Source: Micromonospora parathelypteridis
GTDB lineage: Bacteria > Actinomycetota > Actinomycetes > Mycobacteriales > Micromonosporaceae
Direction: 5' to 3'
Length of the DNA: 64,000 nt
Assembly: GCF_014201145.1 (NCBI RefSeq)
Contig: NZ_JACHDP010000001.1
Location: 744,001 to 808,000, forward strand
Shown here: positions 32,001 to 44,000 of the stretch, in pieces
Numbering within the stretch: position 1 is the stretch's first letter
Layout: each line of letters opens with the position of its first letter
Translations under genes and position numbers: made by a program
Notes under the pieces: model-generated
Seen by the model: the letters and a program-made list of their open reading frames with translations, nothing else
What the model was told of the DNA's origin: nothing
Databases searched by the model: none

Positions 32001-35000
32001 GACGCAACCAGCCCGTCGTCAAGAACACCGGCGGTATGCACAACCCCACGCAGATCCGCGATCCCCCCAAGAAGCCCAGCGACCGCCTCACGATCAGACA
32101 CGTCACACGCCACCACCCGCACCACCGCGCCCAACCCCGACAACTCATCGACCAAGCCCTCCACACCAGGCGCCCCCACCCCCCGGCGACCCGTCAACAC
32201 CAAACTCCGCACCCCGTGCTCCACCACCAAGTGCCGCGCCAACAAGCCACCCAACGCGCCCGTACCACCCGTCACCAACACCGTCCCCGCCGCCGGCACC
32301 CGCACCGACACACCACCCACCCCACGCACCAAACGCCGGGCCTGCCACACCCCCTCCCGCAACCGCAACTCCGGCTCGCCCACACCCAGAGCACCCGCTA
32401 CCAACTCATCCGTCACCGCCACATCACCCACGTCGACCAACACAAACCGACCCGGACTCTCACTCTGCGCCGACCGCACCAACCCGAACACCGCCGCCGA
32501 CACCACATCCATCCCCCGCGCCACCACCACCAACCGACCAGCACCACTCACCGACTGCACCCGACTCAACACGTCCCCCACCACCGCACGCACCCCATCA
32601 ACCACACCACCCACAACCCGCTCCAACACCACCACCTCAAACACCTCAGCCGACACCGGCACCGACATCGGCGCCACATCAACCCAATCAACAGCGAAGA
32701 GGTGATCCGCCGGGCCACGGGTTTCCATGGCTCGGAAGTGGAGCTTGCGAACCTGCGCCACGGCGTTTCCGGTGCTGTCCGCAATGGTTAGCGAGACCGC
32801 GTCCGGGCCTGCGGGAGCGAGCCGTACGCGCAACGCCGTGGCGCCGACAGCGTGCAGACTCACTCCGTTCCAGGCGAACGGGAGTCGGGTCCGCCCCTCT
32901 TCAGCGGAGCTGACGAAGCCGCCAAACGCGGCGGCGTGCAGGGCAGCGTCGAAGAGTGCGGGGTGCAGCCCGAAGCCGGTCACCGACGTCGTCTCCGGCA
33001 GGGAGATCTCGGCGTAGACCTCGTCGCCCTTCCGCCAGGCGGCGTGCAGGCCCTGGAAGATGGGCCCGTAGTGGAGTCCGGTGTCGGCGAGGTCGTCGTA
33101 GAGGTGCCCGGTGTCGAGTTGTTCGGCGTTCGACGGCGGCCAGGCGGTCAGATCGGCTGCGCCGGCCGGTTCGGCCGTGGTGACGACGCCGCTCGCGTGC
33201 CGGGTCCACGGGTCGTCCGAGGCTGCGGTGTCCGGGCGAGTGTGGATGGCGACGGCCCGGTTGTCGTCCACGGTGACGCGCAGCGCGAGCGCGCCCTGGG
33301 CCGGGACGATCAGCGGCGTGTGGATGGTGAGCTCGTCGACGGTGCCACAGCCAACCTGGTCACCTGCGTGGACCGCGAGCTCGGCGAGCGCTGCGCCGGG
33401 GAGAATCACCTCGTCGCCGACCCGGTGGTCGGTCAACCACGGATGCGTCTGCACGGACAGCCGACCGGTCAACACGACCGTGTCGCTGTCGGGAACCGTG
33501 ACGACAGCGGTCAGCAGCGGGTGCCCGGTCGCGGACTGACCCAGGCCCGTGGCGTCTCCGGTGCCGGCGCTGCTACGCAGCCAGAACTCCTGATGCTCGA
33601 ACGCGTAGGTCGGCAGGTCGACGAGTTTCGCCCCCCGGCCGGCGAACACACCAGCCCAGTCCAGCTCCACCCCCACCGTATGAAGACCACCGAGCGCGGC
33701 AGTGAACGACTCCGCCTCGTCACGACCGTCCCGCAGAGCAGCGACCGCGAACGTGTCGTCGACCATCGCGGACAGCACACCGTCCGGACCCAACTCCAAC
33801 AGGGCGGTCACACCCATCCCCGCCACCGTCGCCAGACTGTCCGCGAAACGGACCGCTTCCCGCACGTGCCGCACCCAGTACTCAACCGAACCGCAGTCCG
33901 CGACCTCACCGGTCAGGTTCGACACCACCGGCAGGCGCGCCGCCCCGAACGTCAGGCCCTCCAACACCGTGGTGAACTCCGCCAGCATCGGCTCCATCAA
34001 AGGCGAATGGAATGCGTGACTCACCGCCAGACGGCGCACCCGCACACCCTCAGCACGCCACCGCCCCACCAACTCCTCAACCGCACCCTCATCACCGGAG
34101 ATCACCACCGAGGTAGGGCCATTCACGGCAGCGATCTGCACCCGCGCAGCATCTCCCCGCAAGGCCGCGGCGACCGTCGCCTCATCCAGGCCGATCGCCG
34201 CCATCGCCCCACCCGCAGGCAGAGCTGCCATCAACCGACCACGCGCGCTAATCAACACGCACGCATCCGCCAGGGAGAACACGCCCGCGACGTGCGCCGC
34301 GACGATCTCCCCCACCGAGTGACCGAGCAACACCTGCGGGCGCACACCCCACGACTCCGCAAGCCGGAACAACGCCACCTCGACGGCGAACAACGCCGGC
34401 TGCGCGTACTCCGTGTTGTTCAACAGGTCGGCGTCATCCCCGAACACCACCGACTTCACATCACCCGGGAGCAGGTCGCACACCTCGTCGAACGCTGCCG
34501 CGAACACCGGGAAGGTGTCATACAAACCCCGACCCATACCCAAACGCTGACTGCCCTGACCGGTGAACATCACCCCCAACCACGCCTCCACCGCCACCCG
34601 CGGCGACACCTCAAACGAACCAGCCTTGAGCACCGCACGATGCTCGAAACGAGTCCGACCGGCCAGCGTCCACCCGATGTCGACCGGCGAGATCTCCGGA
34701 TGCGCCGCGACGAAATCGCTGAGCCGAGTTGCCTGGCCCCGCAGAGCCGGCTCGGACCTCGCCGACAACACCCACGGCACCGGACCACCCACCGAAGACT
34801 CCGGGACAACCTCGGCCGGAGGCTCCTCCAGAATCACGTGCGCGTTCGTGCCACTGATCCCGAACGACGAGACACCAGCCCGACGCGGACGATCCGTCGC
34901 CGGCCAGGGCCGCGACTCGGTCAGCAGGGACACCGCCCCGGAGGACCAGTCCACCTGCGCTGTCGGCTCGTCGACGTGCAGGGTCTTCGGCAGGGACTCG

Positions 35001-38000
35001 TGCCGGAAGGCCTGGATCATCTTGATGACACCCGCGACTCCGGCGGCGGCCTGCGTGTGGCCGATGTTGGACTTGATCGAGCCCAGCCAGAGCGGCTCGG
35101 ACCGGTTCTGTCCGTACGTGGCGAGCAGCGCCTGCGCTTCGATCGGGTCACCCAGCCGGGTGCCGGTGCCGTGTGCCTCGACGGCGTCGACGTCGGCCGG
35201 GGACAGCCCGGCGTTGGCCAGGGCTTGCCGGATGACGCGCTGCTGTGACGGGCCGTTCGGCGCGGTCAAACCATTCGACGCACCGTCCTGATTCACCGCC
35301 GAACCCCGCACCACCGCCAGGACACGGTGACCGTTGCGCTGCGCGTCGGAGAGTCGCTCCAGCACCAGCATGCCGACACCCTCGGACCAGCCGGTGCCGT
35401 CCGCCGCACCCGCGAACGCCTTACACCGACCGTTACGCGCCAACCCCTGCTGCTGCGCGAAACTCGCGAACGTGTCCGGCGTCGGCATCACCGTGACACC
35501 ACCCGCCAACGCCAGATCACACTCACCCCGACCCAACGACTGCGCCGCCAAATGCAACGTCACCAACGACGACGAACACGCCGTATCAACCGTGACCGCC
35601 GGACCCTCGAACCCGAAGGTGTAGGAGAGGCGCCCCGACACCACGCTCGTGGAGCTGCCGGTGCCGAGGAAGGCTTCGACGCCTTCGGGTACGCCCACGA
35701 CTCCGGCGGCGTAGTTGTGGTACATCACGCCGGCGAAGACACCGGTCTGACTGCCGCGTACCGAGACGGGGTTGATCCCGGCGGATTCGAACGCCTCCCA
35801 CGAGGACTCCAGCAGCAACCGCTGCTGCGGATCCATGGCCAACGCCTCACGCGGGGAAATCCCGAAGAATCCCGGATCGAAGCCCGCCGCGTCATAGAGG
35901 AAACCACCAGCCACCTCGTAGACCGTGGTGTCCAACAGATCCGCTACATCCCAGCCTCGGTCGTCGGGGAACGCGCCGATGCCATCCCCACCAGTGGCAA
36001 CCAGCTCCCAGAGTTGTTCCGGTGAGGTCGCTCCACCCGGATAGCGGCAGGCCATACCCACCACCACGATCGGATCCTCGGTGACCGCGCTCGCCACCAC
36101 CGGCGCGGCAACCGCGTCATCACCAACCGCCAAGCCGAGGATGAACTCCGCAGCCACAGTGGCCGTCGGGTAGTCGAAGACCAACGTCGCCGGCAGTCGC
36201 AACCCGGTGACCGACGCCAACCGATTACGCAACTCGACCGCCGTCAACGAGTCGAAACCCAACTCCTTGAACGCCGAACCCGGACCGACAGCGTCCGGCC
36301 CGGCATAGTCCAGAACCTCAGCTACCGCCGTACGAACCAGCGTCAACACAGTCTCCGCGCGGTCGCCCGACGGCATCGCCAGCAACCGCTCGACCCAACC
36401 GCCGGCGGTGCGCCGCGCGGCACGCCGTCCAGAGACCCGGACCAGCGAACGGAACAGGTGCGGGATCTCTCCGGGAGTACGCCGCAGCGCGGCGAGGTCG
36501 AGGCGCATCGGTACGACAAGCCCGCCCTGCGCCCATCCGGCGTCGAAGAGACGCAGGCCGTCGGTCTCGGTGAGTCCCGCGACGCCGGCGCGGTGAACGT
36601 CGCCACCCATGCCGTCGGCCTGCTCCCACAGGCCCCACGCCAGGGACGTACCGACCAACCCGACCGCGTTGCGCTGCCGGATCAACTCGTCGAGGAAACT
36701 GTTCGCCGCCGCGTAGTTACCCTGCCCACCGCCACCCAGCACACCCGCCGCCGACGAGAACACCACGAACATGTCCAGGTCTCGACCCACAGTCAGGTCA
36801 TGCAAGTAATACGCCGCATCGACCTTCGGCCCGAACACCACATCCAACCGCTCCGACGACAACGACGTAACCAACCCATCGTCAAGAACACCCGCGGTAT
36901 GCACCACCCCACGCAGATCCGCGATCCCCCCAACAAGCCCAGCAACCGCCTCACGATCAGACACATCACACGCAACCACCCGCACCACAGCACCCAACGC
37001 CGACAACTCCGCGACCAGCCCCACAGCCCCCGGAGCATCCAGGCCACGACGACTGGTCAGCACCAAACTCCGCAGGCCGTGCTCCACCACCAGATGCCGC
37101 GCCAACAACGCACCCAACGCACCCGTACCACCGGTGATCAACACCGTGCCGTCGGCCGACACCGAAACCGGCGACGCCACCACACGGACCAGACGCGGAG
37201 CCAACCAACGCCCATCCCGAAGAACAAGCTCCGGCTCACCGCTACCCAACGCCACACCCAGCAACTCAGACGTCACCGGCGTGGCACCCAGGTCGAGCAA
37301 AACGAAACGCCCCGGATTCTCCGTCTGCGCCGAACGAACCAAACCCTGCACCGCAGCGTCCACCGGCCCAGAACCAGCCGTCACAAACACCAACAACGAC
37401 TCGCCGAACCGATCCTCACCAACCCACCGCTGCACCAACGCCAACGCCGCCGCCACAGCCTCATGAGCCGAACGCACCACCCCAACAGCAGAATCAACCA
37501 ACGACGGAACGACCACCACCGCCGGAACCCGACCATCGAAATCATCGTCGGTCGTCGTCCAATCCCCATCCCAGATACTCGCAGTGGCGACCTCGGCCCA
37601 CTCCAGGCCGAACATCGCATCCTGGACCGTGGAGAGCCGCGCCGACTCCAGAGGACGCAGCACCAACGACTCAACGGAGAGGACCGGGGATCCGGCGGCG
37701 TCCGAGGCCAGTACCGACACTGCGCCGATTCCGGCCGGGGTGAGCCGCACTCGCAGCACGGAGGCGTCGGTGGCGTACAGGTTCACCCCGCTCCACACGA
37801 ACGGCAGCCACGGGCCCGAGCCTGCGGTGTCGACGACGCCGCCGAGGGCAATGGCATGTAGGGCCGCGTCGAACAGCGCCGGGTGCAGGCCGAAGCCGGT
37901 CACCGCCGTGCCATCGGGCAGCTCCACTTCGGCGAAGACCTCGTCACCGGCACGCCACGCCGCACGAACACCCTGGAACACCGGACCGTAACCCAGACCA

Positions 38001-41000
38001 GCATCACCCAACACGTCATACAGACCATCGACGTCGAGCGACTCGCCACCGGCCGGCGGCCACACCGCCAGATCAGTCGGGACACCGGCCACCTGCGCCG
38101 AGACCGTGCCGTGCGCGTGCCGAGTCCACGAATCGTCACCGTCCGCCGGACGGGAATAGATCGACACCGCCTGCGTGGACGCATCCACAGTCACCCGCAG
38201 CACCACCGCACCCTGCTCCGGCAACACCAACGGCGCCTCGATCGCGAGTTCCTGCAGGGTGCCGTAGCCGGCCTGGTCGCCGGCGTGGATCGCGAGTTCG
38301 ATCAGCGCTGTGCCCGGCACGAGGATCGTGCCGGCAACCCGATGTTCGGCCAGCCAAGGATGCGTCTGGACGGACAGGCGGCCGGTCAGCAGCACGGTGT
38401 CGCTGTCGGGCAGGGACACCGCCGCACCGAGCAACGGGTGGCTGCTCTGGCCCAGACCGAGCCCCGACGGGTCACCAGTCCCGGTAGGCGCGTCAAGCCA
38501 GTACCGCTGATGCTGGAACGCATAGGCCGGCAGATCAACCAGCCTGCCGCCCCGGCCGGCAAACACACCAGCCCAGTCCAACTCCACACCCACCTCGTGC
38601 AGACCACCGAGCGCGGCAGTGAACGACTCCGCCTCATCACGACCATCCCGCAACGCCGAGACCGCGACCGTGTCATCCGCCATCGCCGACAACACACCGT
38701 CCGGACCCAACTCCAACAGCGCGGTCACACCCATACCCGCAACCGTGCTCAAACTGTCCGCGAAACGGACCGCCTCCCGCACGTGCCGCACCCAGTACTC
38801 AACCGAACCGCAGTCCGAAACCTCACCCGTCAGGTTCGACACCACCGGCAGGCGCGCCGCCCCGAACGTCAGGCCCTCCAACACCGTGGTGAACTCCGCC
38901 AGCATCGGCTCCATCAAATGCGAATGGAACGCGTGACTCACCGCCAAGCGGCGCACCCGCACACCCTCAGCACGCCACCGCCCCACCAGCGCCTCAACAG
39001 CTTCCTCGTCGCCGGAGATCACGACCGAGGTGGGGCCGTTCACGGCAGCGATCTGCACCCGCTCACCCAAGGCCGCATCTGCCCGCAAGGCCGCGGCAAC
39101 CGTGGCCTCGTCCAGGCCGATCGCCGCCATAGCCCCACCCGCAGGCAGAGCTGCCATCAACCGACCACGCGCCGCGATCAACGTGCACGCATCCGACAGA
39201 GAGAACACACCCGCGACATGCGCGGCGACGATCTCCCCCACCGAATGGCCGAGCAGCACCTGCGGGCGCACACCCCACGACTCCGCAAGCCGGAACAACG
39301 CCACCTCGACGGCGAACAACGCCGGCTGCGCGTACTCCGTGTTGTTCAACAGGTCGGCGTCATCCCCGAACACCACCGACTTCACATCACCCGGGAGCAG
39401 GTCGCACACCTCGTCGAACGCTGCCGCGAACACCGGGAAGGTGTCATACAAACCCCGACCCATACCCAAACGCTGACTGCCCTGACCGGTGAACATCACC
39501 CCCAACCGCGCCTCCACCGCCACCCGCGGCGACACATCGAACGAACCAGCGTTGAGCACCGCACGATGCTCGAAACGAGCCCGACCCGCCAACGTCCACC
39601 CGATATCGACCGGGGAGATCTCCGGATGCGCGGCAACGAAATCACTGAGCCGAGTTGCCTGATCCCGCAGAGCCGCCTCGGACCTCGCCGACAACACCCA
39701 CGGCACAGGCGCCGACACCAAAGACTCCGAGGCAACCTCGGCTGGAGGCTCCTCCAGAATCACGTGCGCGTTCGTCCCACTGATACCGAACGACGACACA
39801 CCAGCCCGACGTACACGCTCACCCCGAGGCCACGGCCGCTGCTCGGTCAGTAGGGACACCGCCCCGGACGACCAGTCCACGTGCGGCGACGGCTCATCGA
39901 CGTGCAACGTCTTCGGCAACACCTCATGCCGCATCGCCTGCACCATCTTGATGACCCCAGCCACCCCGGCAGCCGCCTGCGTGTGACCCAGGTTCGACTT
40001 GACCGACCCCAACCACAACGGCTCCGACCGGTCCTGCCCATACGTCGCCAACAACGCCTGCGCTTCAATCGGATCACCCAGCCGGGTGCCGGTGCCGTGC
40101 GCCTCGACCGCATCCACATCCGCCGCCGACAAGCGGGCATTCGCCAAAGCCTGCCGAATCACCCGCTGCTGTGACGGACCGTTCGGCGCGGTCAAACCAT
40201 TCGACGCACCGTCCTGGTTGACCGCCGAACCCCGCACCACCGCCAGGACACGATGGCCGTTGCGCTGCGCGTCGGAGAGCCGCTCCAGCACCAACATGCC
40301 GACACCCTCGGACCAGCCGGTGCCGTCCGCCGCACCCGCGAACGCCTTGCACCGACCGTCGAAGGCCAGCCCGCCCTGGATGGCGAAGTCGAGGAACGTG
40401 TCCGGCGTCGGCATCACCGTGACACCACCGGCCAACGCCAGGTCACACTCGCCTCGACCCAGCGACTGCGCCGCCAAGTGCAACGTCACCAACGACGACG
40501 AGCACGCCGTATCAACCGTGACCGCAGGGCCCTCAAATCCGAACGTGTACGACACCCGCCCGGAGACGACGCTGCTGGAGTTTCCCGTGCCGAGGAAGGC
40601 ACCGACACCATCGGGAACCTCGGTCAGCCGGGCCGCGTAGTTGTGGTACATGACGCCGGCGAACACACCGGTCTGACTGCCACGGACCGAGGACGGATCA
40701 ATGCCCGCCGACTCGAACGCCTCCCACGACGCCTCCAGCAGCAACCGCTGCTGCGGGTCCATGGCCAACGCCTCACGCGGCGAGATCCCGAAGAAGCCGG
40801 CGTCGAAGGCGGGTGCGTCGTGCAGGAAGCCGCCCTCCAACGTCCGTTCGACGCCCGGCCGCTCCGGGTCCGCGACGAACCGGTCGGCCGGGTCCCAGCC
40901 GCGGTCAACCGGGAACGCCGTCATCCCGTCCCGGCCGCGGAGCAGCATCTGCCACAGGTCCTCCGGGCCGGTCACCCCGCCCGGGTACCGGCAGGCGAGG

Positions 41001-44000
41001 CCGACGATGGCGATCGGGTCGTCGGAGGTGCGCGCGGTGGCAACCGCCGTACGGTCGGGCGCCGCCGAACTGCCGAGCAACTCGCTCTCCAGGTACTCGA
41101 CCACCGCCAGCGTGCTCGGGTAGTCGAAGACGAGGGTGGCGGGCAACCGCAGGCCGGTCGCGGCCGACAGTTGGTTGCGCAGCTCCACGGCGGTCAGCGA
41201 GTCGAAACCGAGGTTCTTGAACGCCCAGGTGGGCTGCACCGCGTCCGGGCTGGCGTGCCCGAGCACCGCCGCGACCTGAGTCCGTACCAGATTCAGGATC
41301 GTCTCGTGCCGTTCGGCCTCGCCGAGCGCGGCCATCTGCCGCGCCCAACCGTCGCCGCCGGCACCGCGGCGGGCGGACTTGCGGCCGGTGGTACGCACCA
41401 ACGAGCGGAACAGGTGGGGCACCTCGGTCGCCGTGCGCCGCAGCGACGCGAGGTCGAGACGCATCGGCAGGGCCACGGGGTCCTGTCCGAGCTGGGCGGC
41501 GTCGAAGAGGGCCAAGCCCTCGGCGTCCTCGAGGCCGCGGGCGCCGCCGCGCTGCAAACGGGACCGGCCGGTGTCGTCCAGGCTGCCGCCCATGCCCTGC
41601 GACTGCGCCCACAGGCCCCACGCCATGGACACGGCGGGCAGACCCTCGGCACGACGGTACTGGGCGAGCGCGTCCAGGAAGGTGTTGGCGGCGGCGTAGT
41701 TGGCCTGACCCGCGCTGCCGAGGATGCCGGCGGCGCTGGAGAACAGCGCGAACATCGCCAGGTTGCGGTCCCGGGTCAGCTCGTGCAGGTGCAGAGCAGC
41801 GTCGGCCTTGGGGGCGAGTACGTCCGTCAGGCGGCTCGGGGTCAGCGAGGTGACCAGCCCGTCGTCGATGACACCGGCGGTGTGCACGACGCCGGTCAGC
41901 GCGGGGAGGTGTGCCAGCAGGGCGGCCAGCGACGCGCGGTCGGCCACGTCGCAGGCGGCCACCTCAACGGTGGCGCCCAGGGTGGTGAGTTCTGCGACCA
42001 GGTCGTCGGCCCCCGGTGCGGCGGGTCCCCGGCGGCTGGTCAGGACCAGGTGACGCACGCCGTACGCGGTGATCAGGTGCCGGGCCACCAGCGCGCCCAG
42101 TGCACCGGTGCCTCCGGTGACCAGCACCGTGCCACCTGGCTCCAGGGCGGGACGTTCGGGCTGCGCGGCGGTGGTACGAACGAGTCGCGGCGCGCGCAGC
42201 ACCCCGTCCCGTACGGTCAGTTCGGGTTCGCCCGTCTCGACGGCGGCGGCGAGCAGTTCCCCGCCGGCCGCGCCGGCGACGTCCACCAGGACGAAGCGGC
42301 CCGGGTTCTCGCTCTGCGCCGAACGGACCAGTCCCCAGACCGGTGCGTGCACCAGGTCGGTGATGTCGTCACCGGCCGCGCCCGAGGTGATCAACACGAG
42401 ACGCGACCCGGCACAGCGCTCGTCGGTGAGCCACTGCTGCATCAGGGTGAGCACACCCGTGGCCGCGGCATGCATCGCGGCTGGCAGCTCGGCGTCCGGG
42501 GCGGGCGGGAGCGGCACCAGTACCGTCTCCGGCACCTCGGCTTCGAGCAGGGAATCCAGATCCGGATGGACGCCGGCCTCGACGCCAGGGATGACCGGGC
42601 CGAGCACCGCCCAGGAGGGCTGGGTGGTGACGGTGACCGGCAGCTGCACCCAGTCGAGCCGGAACAGGGCGTCGGTGACGGCCGGTGCCTGTGCCAGTCG
42701 GTCGGTGTCCACCGCGCGGAAGACCAGCCGGTCGATGGCGGCGACCGGGGCTCCGGTCCCGTCGGCGACGTTGATCGTCAGGCCCTCGTTGGCGCGGGTG
42801 AGGTGGACCCGCAGGGCCGACGCGTCCCGGGCGTACAGGGTGACTCCGGTCCAGGCGAACGGGAGGCGCGGCGCGTCCTGCTCCGCCGCCGGGAAGCCGA
42901 GTGCGTCGGCGTGCAGGGCGGCGTCGAGCAGCGCGGGGTGCAGCCCGAATCCGGCGACCGAGGCGGTCTCCGGGAGCTCCACCTCGGCGTACACGTCGTC
43001 GCCGCGACGCCAGGCGGCCTGCAGTCCCTGGAACATCGGGCCGTAGCCGAAGCCGGCTGCGGCGAGGTCGTCGTAGAGCCCGGCGGCGTCGAGCGGCTGC
43101 GCGCCGGCTGGCGGCCATTCCTGCAGCTCCGGCGGCGCGACGGGCGTCTCGATGGTGAGGAGACCGCTGGCGTGCCGGATCCAGGCGTCGTCGATGGCCG
43201 CGTCGGCGCGGCGGGAGTAGATGGCGACAGGACGCGAGGTCGCACCAGCGGAGCCCTCGACGGTCACCCGCAGGACGACCGCGGCACGCGTCGGCAGGAC
43301 CAGCGGCGCCTCGATCACGAGTTCCTGCAGGGTGCCGCAGCCGACCTGGTCACCAGCGTGGACGGCGAGGTCGACCAGGGCGGTACCGGGCAGCAGGACG
43401 GCGCCCGCGACCTGGTGGTCGACGATCCACGGCTGGCTCTGAGCGGAGATGCGGCCGGTGAGCACGACCGTGTCGCTGTCGGGCAGGGCGACAGCGGCGC
43501 CGAGCAGCGGGTGGCCGGTCGCGGACTGGCCGAGGCCGCTCGCGTCACCGGCCGCGGGGGCGGCGCGCAACCAGTAGCGCTGGCGCTGGAAGGCGTAGGT
43601 GGGCAGGTCGATCGTGGTGGTCGTCCGGCCGGCGAACACGCCGTGCCAGTCCAGTTCGAGGCCGCTGGTGTGCAGGCCGGTGAGCGCCGCGGTGAACGCG
43701 GCGATCTCTTCGCGGCCCTTGCGCAGCGCCGCGGCGACGGCAAGTGGCGTGTCGCCGGCGCTCTCCCGGGCCAGGCCGGAGAGTACGCCGTCCGGGCCCA
43801 ACTCCAGCAGGGCAGTCACGCCGCGGGCGAGCACCGCGGTGATGCCGTCGGCGAAGCGGACGGTGTCGCGGACGTGCCGGACCCAGTACGCGGGCGAGCA
43901 CAGCTCGTCAGTCGTGGCCAGGGCGCCGGTGACGTTGGAAACGACCGGGATCCGCGGCGCCGCGAAGTCGAGGTGGGCCAGGACCCGGCCGAACTCGTCG

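Larger units (their letters stand above)
36118..41020 (-). other. PKS module C3: KS-AT(malonyl)-DH-KR-ACP
   Basis: KS Cys3478; AT Ser3898 and HAFH at 4001-4004; DH His4198 in [11 protein letters not shown]-type KR with LDD and Tyr4741; ACP Ser4896. The KR cassette is the same DNA sequence as in module D1. Predicted C12=C13. Confidence 0.9.
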
